Shown in pieces: positions 33,859-43,293 of a stretch of 64,000 nt of DNA. Numbering within the stretch: position 1 is the first letter of the stretch; every line of letters starts with the position of its first letter. The stretch lies in assembly GCA_963803755.1 (NCBI GenBank), contig CAWDNP010000003.1, positions 1-64,000 of the forward strand. The letters run 5' to 3'. A model generated the notes under the pieces. It saw nothing but the letters and a program-made list of their open reading frames with translations. It was not told where the DNA came from and ran no database searches. Made by a program: the position numbers and the translations under genes. This stretch comes from CAVUPF01 sp963803755. Lineage in GTDB: Bacteria > Actinomycetota > Thermoleophilia > Solirubrobacterales > 70-9.

Positions 33859-35307
33859 ATGAACTCGACGACCTCAGACCGCACCCATCCGAACGTCACG
33901 CTCGCCGTGCTCGCGGTCGGCGGACTGGCGTACGCGATGCTGAGCTCCCTGGTCGTGCCGGCGCTGCCGACGATGCAGCATGACCTCCACACGACCGAGA
34001 CTGGGATCACATGGCTGCTCACCGGTTACCTGCTCGCGGCCTCTGTCGGTACCTCGATACTCGGACGCCTCGGTGATATGTACGGCAAGGAGCGCCTGCT
34101 CCTCTGGACCCTCGTCATCCTCGCCGCAGGCACGCTGTTGGGCGCGGTGTCCAGCTCCCTGGCGCTGATCATCGTTGCCCGCTTCATCCAGGGTGCCGGA
34201 GGTGGGATCTTCCCACTCGCGTTCGGGATCGTCCGCGACGAGTTCCCGCCTGAGAAGGTGGCCGGCGGCATCGGTCTGCTCTCGGCCATCCTTGGGGTCG
34301 GGGGCGGCGTGGGGATTGTGCTCTCGGGCGTGATCATCGAGCACCTCAGCTACCACTGGCTCTTCTGGATCCCGCTGATCGCGATCCTCATCGCCGCGGT
34401 CGCGACGTGGCGATTGGTCCCGGAATCTCCGGTCCGCTTGCCCGGTCGCGTCAACTGGCTCGCCGCGGTGCTGATGAGCACGGGCCTTTCAGCGCTGCTG
34501 CTCGCGATCAGCGAGACCACGACGTGGGGCTGGGGATCCACGAAGACGCTCCTGCTCATCCTCCTCGGCGTCGGGTTCACGCTGGCCTGGATCATGGTGG
34601 AGGTGCGCAGCCGCGAACCGCTCATCGACATGGTGATGATGCGCGTGCGTGGCGTGTGGACGACGAACGCGGCGGCGTTCTTGCTGGGAGCCGGCCTGTA
34701 CGCCTCGTTCATCGTCTTTCCCCAGTTCGCCCAGCTCCCCACCAGCACAGGGTTCGGTTTCGGCGCCTCCGTCGTGGTCTCCGGGCTGTACTTGCTGCCG
34801 GCGACAATCGGCATGACGATCCTCGGTCTCAAGGCCGGCGCGATCTCGGCCCGCTTCGGCTCGCGCGCCGCGCTGTTGATGGGAACCGTGTTCGCGACAG
34901 GGTCGTTCGCGATGCTCGCGTTGGCGCACGACCACCCTTACCAGCTGCTGATTGCCGCTGCTTTGCTCGGGGTGGGCATCGGCCTTGCGTTCGCGGCGCT
35001 CGGCAACCTCATCGTCCAGGCGGTGCCGAGCCACCAGACCGGTGTCGCGAGTGGCATGAACACCGTGATGCGAACGCTCGGCGGCGCGCTCGGCGGCCAG
35101 CTCTCGGCGACGTTCATCGCCGAGAACACGGCGCATGGCCTGCCGACGGTCACCGGCTTTACTGAGACCTTCCTGATGGCGACCGGATTCCTGGTGCTCT
35201 GCTTTCTCGCTGGGCTGCTCGTGCCCAGGACGCTTGCCGGAGCGCCGGCCGCGGACGGCAGTGTCGTCGAGACTCAGGCCGCTGCACCGGAGGGCGCGCA
35301 GGCGTGA
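33859..35307 (+). CDS. MFS transporter, DHA2/EmrB-QacA type
   Basis: 482 residues from ATG 33859 with about 14 hydrophobic segments. VVPALPTMQHDLHTTETGITWLLTGYLLAASVGTSILGRLGDMYGKERL covers the DHA2 first loop and motif A; GVGGGVGIVLSGVIIEHLSYHWLFWI is motif C with the H-W-L-F element. It should export hydrophobic cations or drugs by proton antiport. It follows pyk by 16 bases. Codon use is slightly less GC-extreme than pyk. No regulator of the TetR or MarR type is adjacent. Confidence 0.9.
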   Translation: MNSTTSDRTHPNVTLAVLAVGGLAYAMLSSLVVPALPTMQHDLHTTETGITWLLTGYLLAASVGTSILGRLGDMYGKERLLLWTLVILAAGTLLGAVSSSLALIIVARFIQGAGGGIFPLAFGIVRDEFPPEKVAGGIGLLSAILGVGGGVGIVLSGVIIEHLSYHWLFWIPLIAILIAAVATWRLVPESPVRLPGRVNWLAAVLMSTGLSALLLAISETTTWGWGSTKTLLLILLGVGFTLAWIMVEVRSREPLIDMVMMRVRGVWTTNAAAFLLGAGLYASFIVFPQFAQLPTSTGFGFGASVVVSGLYLLPATIGMTILGLKAGAISARFGSRAALLMGTVFATGSFAMLALAHDHPYQLLIAAALLGVGIGLAFAALGNLIVQAVPSHQTGVASGMNTVMRTLGGALGGQLSATFIAENTAHGLPTVTGFTETFLMATGFLVLCFLAGLLVPRTLAGAPAADGSVVETQAAAPEGAQA

Positions 35308-35460
35308 TTGGCGTCGCTCGTCCTCCTTCAGATCGCGCCTGACCTAGAATCCTGCCTCCCTGCATCGTGGCTGTGTCGAAGGGCGCAGGAGGGCGGCATC
35401 GGGGCAGACCATGCACTAGGTTCGCCGGAGAAGCCCCGAAAACCCGCGATAGCAGGGCAA

Positions 35461-35534
35461 GCGCCCGTAGCTCAGTTGGATAGAGCGTCGGTCTACGAAA
35501 CCGAAGGTCACAGGTTCGAATCCTGTCGGGCGCG
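35461..35534 (+). tRNA. tRNA-Arg (anticodon ACG)
   Basis: 74 bases: acceptor GCGCCCG/CGGGCGC, D arm GCTC-AGTTGGATA-GAGC, anticodon loop CTACGAA (ACG; A34 would be deaminated to inosine by TadA), T arm CACAGG-TTCGAAT-CCTGT and discriminator G. It reads CGU/CGC/CGA. A gene remnant begins immediately at its 3' end. Confidence 0.97.
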
Positions 35535-35794
35535 CTTCCGCTGATCAGCGCACGATTGCGATGTTGAGGCCTGTCACCCAGGTCGAGGATCGAGCCGGGG
35601 GTCCAGCCGAAGCTCTCCAGCAGGGTCATCGTTTCGGACTTGGCGGCCTCGTCGTTGCCGGCAGATGAAGATGTTGTGAGCGCCTGTACGCGGCTGGGTT
35701 CGGTCATTACCAGGTGGTTGATCGTGCTGAGCGCCTTGACGACGCGGGCCTCGGGGAAGCGGCTTGGATCTGCTCGCCGACCCAGGCTAGCGAC
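35535..35794 (-). pseudogene. Remnant of a COG2085/F420-type NADP oxidoreductase gene
   Basis: Minus-strand pieces in three frames read in order: GEQIQAA, FPEARVVKALSTINHLVMTEPS, GAHNIFIC and GNDEAAKSETMTLLESFGW then TPGSILDLGD. Together they match the middle and end of short NADP/F420-dependent dehydrogenase-like proteins (typical ...GEQIQ-FPEARVVK-LNT-N...). The Rossmann N-terminus with its GxGxxG is missing, and three frame changes occur in 250 bases. It ends abruptly near the tRNA-Arg 3' end. The cupin gene stop lies at its other edge, so it is a fragment truncated at both ends. Confidence 0.65.
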
Positions 35795-36220
35795 CTACTT
35801 GCTCAACTCGGGCGGCATTGCTCGCGGGCCGTCGGGGTAGAGTTCTTGCAGCTGCTCCTCGCTCATCTCCAGCGTGTTTGCTGGCTCCGGCGGAGCGCCA
35901 ACGACGAGCCAGAGCTGCGCGGCACCGGTGTCGTTGAAGAGCTGGCGCACCGAGCCTGGTTCGACCAGGAGGCAATCGAGCGGCTCGAGGGAGAGGACCT
36001 CCCCCTCAACCTGAACCCGCCCCTCGCCCTCGAGCAGCAGGTAGAGCTCCTCCTGGTCGCGGTGGCGGTGCCTGGTCGAAGCCTGGCCGGGCTTCAGACG
36101 CCAGAGCCGGGCGCCGAGGGCCTGCGCGCCAAGCTGCTTTGCGATGTCGGTGTTGAGCACCGACATCTGGTTTGACGGCCGCCAGTGGGACTCCGCTGCT
36201 CTTAGGTGACGGAAGGCCAT
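35795..36220 (-). CDS. Cupin-domain protein
   Basis: 141 residues with one conserved cupin barrel: LKPGQASTRHRHRDQEELYLLLEGEG is cupin motif 1 with His, His and Glu metal ligands, and LEPLDCLLVEPGSVRQLFND is motif 2, where the second His is replaced by Arg/Gln. A hydrophobic strand (AQLWLVVGAPPE) ends the fold. Cupins of this size are often mannose-6-phosphate isomerase-like or sensory. It lies 6 bases upstream of nothing on its own strand except the remnant above, and follows an MFS gene by divergence of 6 bases in the same direction, so it may be expressed with it. Confidence 0.85.
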   Translation of the reverse strand: MAFRHLRAAESHWRPSNQMSVLNTDIAKQLGAQALGARLWRLKPGQASTRHRHRDQEELYLLLEGEGRVQVEGEVLSLEPLDCLLVEPGSVRQLFNDTGAAQLWLVVGAPPEPANTLEMSEEQLQELYPDGPRAMPPELSK

Positions 36221-36226
36221 GGCGCC

Positions 36227-37807
36227 TCAGCTTGTGGCCTGCGCCGGCTGCGCTGCGACGTCCTCGTCGTGGTAGCGCTCTAGCAGGTGACGCTCCTCAT
36301 CGCGCCTCGGGAAGCAGAAGAAGACGAGGGCTGCACCGAGGATGATCGCGATGATGCCGGCGGCGTAGGCCCACTGGTCCCCCTGCAGGAACGAGGTCTT
36401 CGCCGCGGCGATGATCTGGCTGCTGTAGTGGGGGTACTGGGAGGCGGTGTCGGCGGCGCTGGAGAAAGACTTGGTCAGCTCGCCTTCGACGTTTTCGGTG
36501 ACCTTGGCGCCCTGGGGGGAGGCGGCTATCGCTGCGCCGGCCGCTGCCGCGTAGCCGGCGGTCAGCAGGGCGCCGAAGATCGACTGCATGATCGCGCCGC
36601 CGAGATCGCGCTGAAGATCGGCGGTGCCCGACGCCATCCCGGCGCGGGTGACCGGCACCGAGCCGGTCAGCGAGTGCGACGCCGGGGTGCCGGCGAAGCC
36701 GACCCCGATTCCGATCAGGGCGTAGCCGAGGCCGACCTTCCAGTAGGCGATGCCGTCCTTCCAGAGCAGCAGCATGACCAGGAATCCGAGATCGCAGAAG
36801 AGGTAGCCGAGCAGCAGCGTGAAGCGGGCGCCGCGTGCCTCGACCAGCTTGGCCGAGCGCGGCGCGACCACCACCATCAGCGCCGCCGCCGGCAGGATCG
36901 CCAGTCCGGAATCCAGGGTCGAGTAGCCGAGCACGTTCTGGAGGAACTGCTGGCCGATGAACATCGCCCCCATCAGCGAGCCGAAGACGATGATCCCGGC
37001 GCATGCCGCCACCCAGAAAGTGCGCCGCGCGGCCACCTCGAGGTCATAGAGCGGCGAGCGCGCTCGCCGCTGGCGGATTACGAAGGCCGCCGCAGCGGCG
37101 ATCGCGATGACCCCGAGCCCGATCGCCAGCGTCCCCCTTCCCGGCACCGGCGCGATGTTGATCCCCAGCACCAACGCCGCGATCAAGAGGATCGAGAGGA
37201 TGCCGCCGAAGTTGTCGACCGGCTCCGTCGTCTCGTTGACGTGGGAGGGGACGAGGCGCCACGCCATGATCAGGGCGAGCAGGGCCAACGGCAGGGTGAT
37301 GAAGAAGACCGAGCCCCAGGCGAAGTGCTCGAGCAGGGCGCCGGAGAGCAGCGGTCCGAGCGAGGCGATCGCGCCGCCGATCGCCGACCACAGGGCGATC
37401 GATTTGGTGCGGGCTGCCCCCGACCACAGCGCCGTGATCAGCGCCAGCGTGGTCGGAAAGGCCATGCCGGCGGCGACCCCGCCGAGCAGGCGGGCGACGA
37501 AGAGGACGCCGATCGAGGGCGCCAGTCCGGCGAGCAGGGAGGCTGGGATCGAGAGCCCCATGCCGAGCAGCAGCATCAGCTTGCGCCCGTAGCGGTCGCC
37601 GAGCGCGCCGAGGTAGAGCACCGAAGTGGCGAGGCCGAGCGAGTAGCCGACCGCGACCAGGTTGAGCGTCGTCTGGCCGGCGCCGAACGCCTTGCCGATG
37701 TCGGGCAGGGCGACGTTCGCGACCGCCAGGTTGAGGTTGGCGACGGCGGCGACGAGGATCAGCGCCGAGAGGACGAGGCCGGCACGCTTGGGGCTGCTCG
37801 ACTCCAT
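36227..37807 (-). CDS. MFS transporter, 14-helix DHA2 type
   Basis: 526 residues from ATG 37807. LNLAVANVALPDIGKAFGAGQTTLNLVAVGYSLGLATSVLYLGALGDRYGRK carries the first helix and motif A; IGGAIASLGPLLSGALLEHFAWGSVFFITLPLALLALI is motif C. A large extracytoplasmic loop near residues 435-490 (ASPQGAKVTENVEGELTKSF...SSQII) before the last helix is typical of some actinobacterial DHA2 proteins. The C-terminus is charged (RRDEERHLLERYHDED). It starts 7 bases after the metallophosphoesterase stop on the same strand and is followed by the cupin gene, giving a three-gene unit. Confidence 0.9.
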   Translation of the reverse strand: MESSSPKRAGLVLSALILVAAVANLNLAVANVALPDIGKAFGAGQTTLNLVAVGYSLGLATSVLYLGALGDRYGRKLMLLLGMGLSIPASLLAGLAPSIGVLFVARLLGGVAAGMAFPTTLALITALWSGAARTKSIALWSAIGGAIASLGPLLSGALLEHFAWGSVFFITLPLALLALIMAWRLVPSHVNETTEPVDNFGGILSILLIAALVLGINIAPVPGRGTLAIGLGVIAIAAAAAFVIRQRRARSPLYDLEVAARRTFWVAACAGIIVFGSLMGAMFIGQQFLQNVLGYSTLDSGLAILPAAALMVVVAPRSAKLVEARGARFTLLLGYLFCDLGFLVMLLLWKDGIAYWKVGLGYALIGIGVGFAGTPASHSLTGSVPVTRAGMASGTADLQRDLGGAIMQSIFGALLTAGYAAAAGAAIAASPQGAKVTENVEGELTKSFSSAADTASQYPHYSSQIIAAAKTSFLQGDQWAYAAGIIAIILGAALVFFCFPRRDEERHLLERYHDEDVAAQPAQATS

Positions 37808-37814
37808 CGAGGCC

Positions 37815-38411
37815 CTAAATATCGACCAGCAGGCCGGAGGGGCCCAGGTTGCGAAGGGGGGTGGTGCCGACCTTACTCTCACAGCCCCATGACTCGTGGA
37901 TGTGGCCGCAGACGGCGAGGCGGGGGCGCTTCTCCTCGATCGTCCGCAGCAACGCCTCGCTGCCGAAGTGCATGCCGGCACCGTTGGCGTCGCAATGGCC
38001 CTGCGGCGGTGAATGCAGGACGAGGACCGCGTCCGGCGGGCAGGGGGCAAGCATCTTGGCCGCGGCCTCCTCGTCGAGGTCAAAGCTCCAGTCCCAGGGG
38101 GTGAGCGGCACCCCGGCGCCGAGGCCGAAGAACTCGACTCCCTCGATTGTCGTGCCCTCGCCGTGCAGAATCCTCGCCACCTCCCACCCGGACGCCGCCT
38201 CGCGCAGGGCCTCGACAGTCTCGTTGTTGCCTGGCACCAGCACGGTCGGCTTCTCGATCGCAGCCAAGGCTGAGATCGTCTCTGCCAGTCCCTCGTGGAT
38301 CGAGGCAAAGTCGCCCGCCCCGATCACCACGTCGGCGTCGGCTGACATCTCGACCAGGGTGGCCGCCTGCCCCAAGTCCCGGTGCAGGTCGCTGAAGGCG
38401 AGCAGCCTCAC
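37815..38411 (-). CDS. Metallophosphoesterase
   Basis: 198 residues with all calcineurin-like metal motifs: FSDLHRD, GAGDFAS (D of GD), VPGNNET, LVLHSPPQGH and CGHIHES. It is a small cytosolic phosphatase or phosphodiesterase that uses two metals. The substrate cannot be read from sequence. ATG 38411 starts at the first strand (MRLLAFSDLH). It leads a probable operon with the MFS exporter and cupin. Confidence 0.92.
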   Translation of the reverse strand: MRLLAFSDLHRDLGQAATLVEMSADADVVIGAGDFASIHEGLAETISALAAIEKPTVLVPGNNETVEALREAASGWEVARILHGEGTTIEGVEFFGLGAGVPLTPWDWSFDLDEEAAAKMLAPCPPDAVLVLHSPPQGHCDANGAGMHFGSEALLRTIEEKRPRLAVCGHIHESWGCESKVGTTPLRNLGPSGLLVDI

Positions 38412-38656
38412 GCTCTCAACCTATCCGCTCGGCCCGCGCGATCACCGAAGCGGCGCCGCAGCGAGGAGATGTGAACTGCCTGAAGGGGTTCTCAAGCGCC
38501 GGGCTGCCCGCTTCGGCAAGCGCCGCTGAGTGCAGCCAGAGCGCCGCGATCGCCGCGACCAAGAGCTACAGACGGCGCCGGGCCATCACCGGTCAACGTA
38601 GCAGCGCCGGCCGCGGATGCTTGACCTGCGACGGTTTCGATAATCTCGCTCTCCTC

Positions 38657-38830
38657 ATGCCCCCCGTCTTTTGGATCGGCCTCGGAATCGCTGGGTTCGT
38701 CTTCTTGGTAGGCGTCATCTCCGGCGCCAGGTCACGTACAGCGACGGTCATGACCGGCGCGGCAATCGGCGCCTACCTGGGCGTGATGATCGCCTTCCCG
38801 CTGCTCGCCATCGGCCTGGCGACAAGCTAG
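38657..38830 (+). CDS. Small two-helix membrane protein
   Basis: 57 residues from ATG 38657: FWIGLGIAGFVFLVGVISG and a second helix (MTGAAIGAYLGVMIAFPLLAIGLA) joined by a basic loop (ARSRTATV). It ends 74 bases before the aldo-keto reductase. No family is recognised; the clean two-helix pattern argues that it is real. Confidence 0.55.
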   Translation: MPPVFWIGLGIAGFVFLVGVISGARSRTATVMTGAAIGAYLGVMIAFPLLAIGLATS

Positions 38831-38904
38831 GGCCGCTCCGCAGCGCCCAGGGGCATAATCGTCTGCCTCGCGAAGTTGCGCGGCAAGACGACAAGAAGGA
38901 AGCC

Positions 38905-39744
38905 ATGGCCGATGCGATCTCCATCCCCATCGTCACCCTCCACGACGGCACTCGGATCCCGCAACTCGGATTCGGCGTCTTTCAGGTGCCGCCCGAGGAC
39001 ACTCGGCGAGTGGTCGAAGAAGCGCTGGCGGTCGGCTATCGCCACATCGACACCGCCGCCGCCTACCGCAACGAGAAGGGCGTAGGGGAGGCGATCGTCG
39101 CCTCGGGCCTCCTCCGCGAGGACATCTTCGTCACCACCAAGCTCTGGAACGCCGAGCAGGGCTTCGACTCGACCCTGAGGGCCCTCGACGCCAGTCTCAG
39201 GCGGCTCGGGTTCGACCATGTCGACCTCTACCTGATCCACTGGCCGGTGCCCTCGGCGGATCGCTTCGTCGAGACCTGGCGGGCGTTCGAGCGGATCCAC
39301 GCGGAGGGCCGTGCCCGCACGATCGGCGTCTCGAACTTTCGCATCGAGGACCTCAAGCGGCTGGAGAGTGAGACCGAGACCCGGCCGACGGTGAACCAGG
39401 TCGAGCTCCATCCCCGCCACCAGCAGGCCGAGCTGCGCGCCTGGCACGCCGAGCACGGCATCGCCACCGAGGCCTGGAGCCCGCTGGCGCAGGGCGAGTT
39501 GCTCTCCGATCAGACGATTGCCGAGATCGCCGCCCGCCACGAGAAGACCGCGGCGCAGACGATCCTGCGTTGGCACGTCCAACGCGGCAATGTCGTCATC
39601 CCCAAGTCGGTGACCCCGGCGCGAATCCGCGAGAACCTCGACATCTTCGACTTCGAGTTGGACGAGGAGGAGATGGCGGCGGTCGGTCGACTCGACACCG
39701 GCGAGCGCATCGGCCCCGATCCCAACACCTTCATCTCGCCCTAG
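38905..39744 (+). CDS. Aldo-keto reductase
   Basis: 279 residues. IPQLGFGVFQVP, the catalytic tetrad Asp and Tyr in YRHIDTAAAYRNEKGVGEAI, Lys in FVTTKLWN, and His in DLYLIHWPVP are all present; GVSNFRIEDL and VIPKSVTPARIRENLDIFDFEL complete the NADPH-binding barrel. It reduces aldehydes or ketones such as 2,5-diketo-D-gluconate or methylglyoxal. AGAAGGA at 38894-38900 supports ATG 38905. Its stop TAG at 39742-39744 is part of the CTAG that flanks the IS1182-type element, so the insertion spared the coding region by one base. Confidence 0.95.
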   Translation: MADAISIPIVTLHDGTRIPQLGFGVFQVPPEDTRRVVEEALAVGYRHIDTAAAYRNEKGVGEAIVASGLLREDIFVTTKLWNAEQGFDSTLRALDASLRRLGFDHVDLYLIHWPVPSADRFVETWRAFERIHAEGRARTIGVSNFRIEDLKRLESETETRPTVNQVELHPRHQQAELRAWHAEHGIATEAWSPLAQGELLSDQTIAEIAARHEKTAAQTILRWHVQRGNVVIPKSVTPARIRENLDIFDFELDEEEMAAVGRLDTGERIGPDPNTFISP

Positions 39745-41442
39745 GAGCCTGGGTCGGTAACGGGGATCTGCGCAGGACGATCGAGGGCACCTCCGCAGTC
39801 AAAACGGCTGCGATGGCGATGAAATCACCACGGGGGGTGAAAAAAGCGGGTCTGGTGCTGGCTGGTGAGGCTCCCCACGGTTCAGGTTGCCCCGAGGAGG
39901 GCAAGACCGCCGGCCCGGTGGAGCTTCAGCAGGTTGTGGACCGCGCAGTGAAAGCGCCACTGGGCGCGGGCCGCGCCCTTGCCGCGTAATAGCAGCCGGC
40001 GCGCGCCCTGGACGGTGTCCATCTGGCCGAAGACCGGCTCGACGATCGCCTTGCGGCGGGCATAGACGGCATGACCCTCCTTGGCCCTCAGCTTGCGCGC
40101 CATGCGCTGCTTGGGGGTGGCGCCCTTGGGCAGCGGGCCGCGCGGGGCGGGAGCCTGGGGCTCTGAGTGCTTGAAGCGGCCGGTGGCGATATGGGGGTCC
40201 AGCCCGTGCCGGGCGGTGATCGCGACGTTCTCCTCGGAGAAGTAGCCGGCGTCGGCCGTCAAGGCCGCCTCGTCGGGCAGCTCGGCGTCGATCGCCTCCA
40301 GGTTCTCGGCGAGCTGCTCGAGCGCAGGCTCGAGCTGGCGCGCGTCGGGCGCTTCATCGGAGAGCTCTGAGGCGAGGATCACCTGGGCCGTGGAGTCGAC
40401 GATCGCCTGGCCGTTGAAGCACTGGTGAAAGGAGCCGTCGGAGGTCTTCATGATCTTTGACTCGGGGTCGGTGAAGTTGCGCTGGGTTGAGGGCTTGGGC
40501 GCGAAGGGGTCGCGCCCCCTCGGTGGGCGGCGCGGCTTCTTGCCTTCCTCCTCCAGCTCGGCACGGCGTTTGGTCTCCTGCTCGGCGGCCTCTGCCTCAA
40601 GTGCCGCCTTGGCCTCGCGGATCGCGGCCAGGCGCCCCTCGCGGCGGCAGCAGCTCGGCGGGCAGCTCATCGCCGCGGCGATCGGGCCCGAAGCGCTCAT
40701 CCTCCTCGGCGTCGGTGCGCTCGGCCTCGGCCAAGAGCGCCCCGACGTTGCCGCGCAGGGCGGCGACCTCGGCCACAAGCTCTGCCTCCCGCTTGGTCAT
40801 CCGCTGATAGCTCATCGCCTTGTGGCGGGAGGCGTTGGCGCGCAGTTTGGTGCCGTCCAGGGCGAGCGTCCCCAGACCGACCAAGCGGGCCTCGCGGCAG
40901 AGCCGCAGCGCCTGCACGAAAAGCTCTGAGAGCGCCTCCAGGTGGCGCTTGCGAAAGCGGGCGATCGAGCGGTAGTCGGGGTGCTGGTCGGCGCACAGCA
41001 TCCGCACCGCCACGTCGCGGTGGGTTGCCGCCTCCAGCTTGCGCGAGGACATCACCCCGTTGGCGTAGCCGTAGATCAGGAGCTTGGTCATCAAGCGCGG
41101 GTCATAGGGCGGATAGCCGCGCTCCTCCTCATAGGAGGCGTAGATCGCCGCGAGGTCCAGAGCGGAGTCGACCAGGTCAGAGACGAAGTGGGCGAGGTCG
41201 CCCTCGGGCACCCACTCCTTAAGCACCGGTGCCATCAGCAGCACCTGGTCGGGGTCATAGGGCCGGAAGGTCTTCTCCTCGCCTACGGGCGAGGGCTCTG
41301 CCCGCTTGGGCCCTTCGCTTGCCACCTCCACCAACCGCTCCTGCGTCACTGTGGCCGACATGACAACCTCCGCGTCGTGGACCCACAAATCGTCTTAAAC
41401 CCACCGGACGGGTCAGCTTTGGTTACTGACCCAGGCTCCTAG
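39741..41442. mobile_element. IS1182-type insertion sequence with CTAG flanks
   Basis: The ends carry inverted repeats: CTAGGAGCCTGGGTC followed by GGTAAC at 39741-39761, and the same sequence with one mismatch, inverted, at 41422-41442. CTAG at both outer ends is palindromic and is best read as a 4-bp target duplication, making the element proper 39745-41438 (1694 bp). It carries one transposase on the minus strand that is disrupted by a frameshift. The left CTAG includes the aldo-keto reductase stop codon. Confidence 0.9.
39882..41361 (-). CDS. IS1182-family transposase, one frameshift
   Basis: From ATG 41361 the N-terminal part has KTFRPYDPDQVLLMAPVLKEWVPEGDLAHF, the DUF772-like domain (PPYDPRLMTKLLIYGYANGVMSSRKLE, YRSIARFRKRH) and the first Asp in LALDGTKLRANAS. 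Near 40640-40650 the frame shifts after DELPAELL. The second part reads RREGRLAAIREAKAALEAEA, then LTADAGYFSEENV (second Asp) and EPVFGQMDTVQGARRLLLRG (Glu), ending at 39882. Dropping one base in the GCGGCGGCAGCAG repeat gives 492 residues. Programmed frameshifting is not usual for IS1182, so the copy is probably dead or mis-assembled. Confidence 0.88.
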
Positions 41443-41568
41443 ACCCTTATCTGGAGCACCGCCCGCTACCCGGCACCGTCCTGGGGCCTGAGTAGGCGGC
41501 CGACACCCCCAACTTTGGGTTGACGATTGTCACGCCCTTGGGCAAGCGGGCCTGGGAGGATCAGTGCA

Positions 41569-42569
41569 ATGAGCGGGGAGATAAAGCGCGAGGCGCCCCG
41601 TACCGAGCGGATCCTGCCCGGAGTCTGGCGCCTGCGCCTGCCGCTGCCCTGGCCAGGCGTGCCGCACGGCAACGCCTGGGCCCTCGCCGCCGATCGCGGC
41701 ATCGTCCTCTTCGACACCGGGATCGGCGGCAGGGACCGGCTGCGCCAGTTCGACTTGGCTCTCGCCCAGGTTGGCTTCGGCCTTGAGGACGTCCGCCTCC
41801 TCGTCTGCACCCACTCCCACACCGACCACTATGGGCTTGCCGCGCCGATTACCGAGGCCGCTGGCTGCGAGCTGTGGATGCACCCCGCTTGGGAGCATGT
41901 CCGGCTGCTCGCCGACGATCCCGCCGCGGCGTTGGAGCAGCGACTTGAGGTCGCCCGCCAGAGCGGCGTGCCCGCCACCGCGCTGGAGAGCTACCGCGAG
42001 TCCCGCAGCGAGGACGAGGAGACTGGGATCGATGCGATCAAGGTGCCCGACCGCGACCTCCTGTCGGGAGTGGAGGTCGAGACCGACCTTGGCGCTTGGC
42101 AGGTGCACGGACGCCTGGTCACGCGCCTTCTCACGTCGTCCTGCACCAGCCCGAGCGCAGGCTGATGATCTCCGGCGACCATCTGCTCGGTCGCACTGTC
42201 CTCTTCTTTGACCACGGTCACACCCCCGACCCGGTCGGCGAGTTCCTGCGCAGCCTCAACGAGATCGAGCCACTCGCGGTCGACCTCTGCCTGCCGGGGC
42301 ACGGGCGCCCCTTCCGCGATCCCGAGGCGAAGATCGCGGAGGCGCGGCGTCAAGTCGAGGAGCTGCTTGACAAGATGCGCGAAGCGCTCGCCGCAGGGGA
42401 TAAGACCGCCTTCGAGGTCGTCGGTGAGATCGTCGGCTCGGAGAACCTCAACTCGCCACTCAGCGCCTGGGTTCTGCAGATCGTCCTCTCCTGCATCGAT
42501 CATCTCGCGATCCTCGGCGAGGTCGCGGCCGTGGAGGGAACCGATCCACAGCAGTGGAAGGCCATATAG
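41569..42569 (+). CDS. MBL-fold metallohydrolase, one frameshift
   Basis: From ATG 41569 (GGGAGGA at 41554-41560): VLFDTGIGG, then the metal motif CTHSHTDHYG (H-x-H-x-D-H). The frame runs to 42165 in nonsense. The next frame, from about 42109, continues TPGHAPSHVVLHQPERRLMISGDHLL and LPGHGRPF, the later metal ligands, to 42569. Adding one base at about 42109 joins WQVH to a normal TPGHAPSH and gives 333 residues. The helical C-terminus (EARRQVEELLDKMREAL) is that of the larger hydrolase/glyoxalase II-like group that includes lactamase_B_2-type thioesterases. Activity depends on whether the break is real. Confidence 0.88.
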
Positions 42570-42580
42570 CCTTCGCGCCG

Positions 42581-43027
42581 ATGCCTAGCTTCACTTTTGT
42601 GCGCGAGGTCGCCGCTTCACCCGAGGTGGTCTTCGACGTTCTTACAGACCACCGAGGCTATGCAGATATCACGCCGATCAGGAAGGTGGAGCTGGAGCGT
42701 GAGGGGGAGCCGGCGCCGAACGGGGTAGGGGCGATTCGCGTCCTGCACTCGGTTGGGCCGCCGCTGCGCGAGGAGGTCATCGCCTTCCAGCCGCCCGCCC
42801 GCTTCTCCTACCGGCTGCTCTCCGGGGCACCGTTGCGCGACCACGTCGGCACCGTCGCATTGGAGCCGGCGGGCGCCGGCTCCAAGGTCACCTACGCCGT
42901 TCGCACTACCCCGACCCTGCCGGTCGGCAACGCCGCCGTGGTGGCGATGGCGAAGCTGGCGGTCGGACGGCTCCTGAGCGGCATCGTCGCCGAGTCCGAG
43001 CGCCGCGCCGCGACCACCGGCTTGTAG
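42581..43027 (+). CDS. SRPBCC (START-like) ligand-binding protein
   Basis: 148 residues: FTFVREVAASPEVVFDVLTDHRGYADITP is the opening of polyketide cyclase/SRPBCC proteins, followed by GVGAIRVLHSVGPPLREEVIAFQPPARFSYRLLSG and a long C-terminal helix (VAMAKLAVGRLLSGIVAESERRA). These form a hydrophobic cavity for lipids or aromatic ligands. ATG 42581 is 11 bases after the MBL gene stop, so the two are likely co-expressed. Confidence 0.9.
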   Translation: MPSFTFVREVAASPEVVFDVLTDHRGYADITPIRKVELEREGEPAPNGVGAIRVLHSVGPPLREEVIAFQPPARFSYRLLSGAPLRDHVGTVALEPAGAGSKVTYAVRTTPTLPVGNAAVVAMAKLAVGRLLSGIVAESERRAATTGL

Positions 43028-43293
43028 CACCGGCGCGGACGGGCCCGCTTTGTCCTGCGGGTCGGCGGGCCCGGCGCTGGCGCCGGGCAGGAGAGCCTGG
43101 CAGTGGTGACCGGACTCCTCGTCGGCGAAAGCCAGACGATCAGCTTCACGATGTCGATCGACGTCGACGCTGGGAGCGCAACCTACGCGATGGACGGGAC
43201 GGCGGTCTTAGCTCCTGAGAAGGGAGGCAGGTCAGAGGCGCCCGCGCGCCGCGGACGCTTCAGAGCGGTCTCGTACCATGACCGGCTCCCTAG
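43028..43293. other. Spacer with a 9-bp hairpin
   Basis: GCCCGGCGC and GCGCCGGGC form a hairpin with a 2-base loop at 43069-43088, likely terminating the SRPBCC gene. A 64-codon frame (GTG 43103-43297) contains a beta-like run (VVTGLLVGESQTISFTMSID) but lacks a ribosome binding site and overlaps the next start, so I do not call it a gene. Confidence 0.5.

Noticed and set aside
36287..38104. 605-codon open frame antisense to the MFS gene
   Set aside because: Arg/Gly/Asp-rich shadow of a well-supported transporter; no domain features.
40597..41388. Programmed frameshift in the IS1182-type transposase
   Set aside because: No slippery A6G-type heptamer or downstream stem is evident and the family normally uses one frame; a one-base indel in a GCG repeat is simpler.
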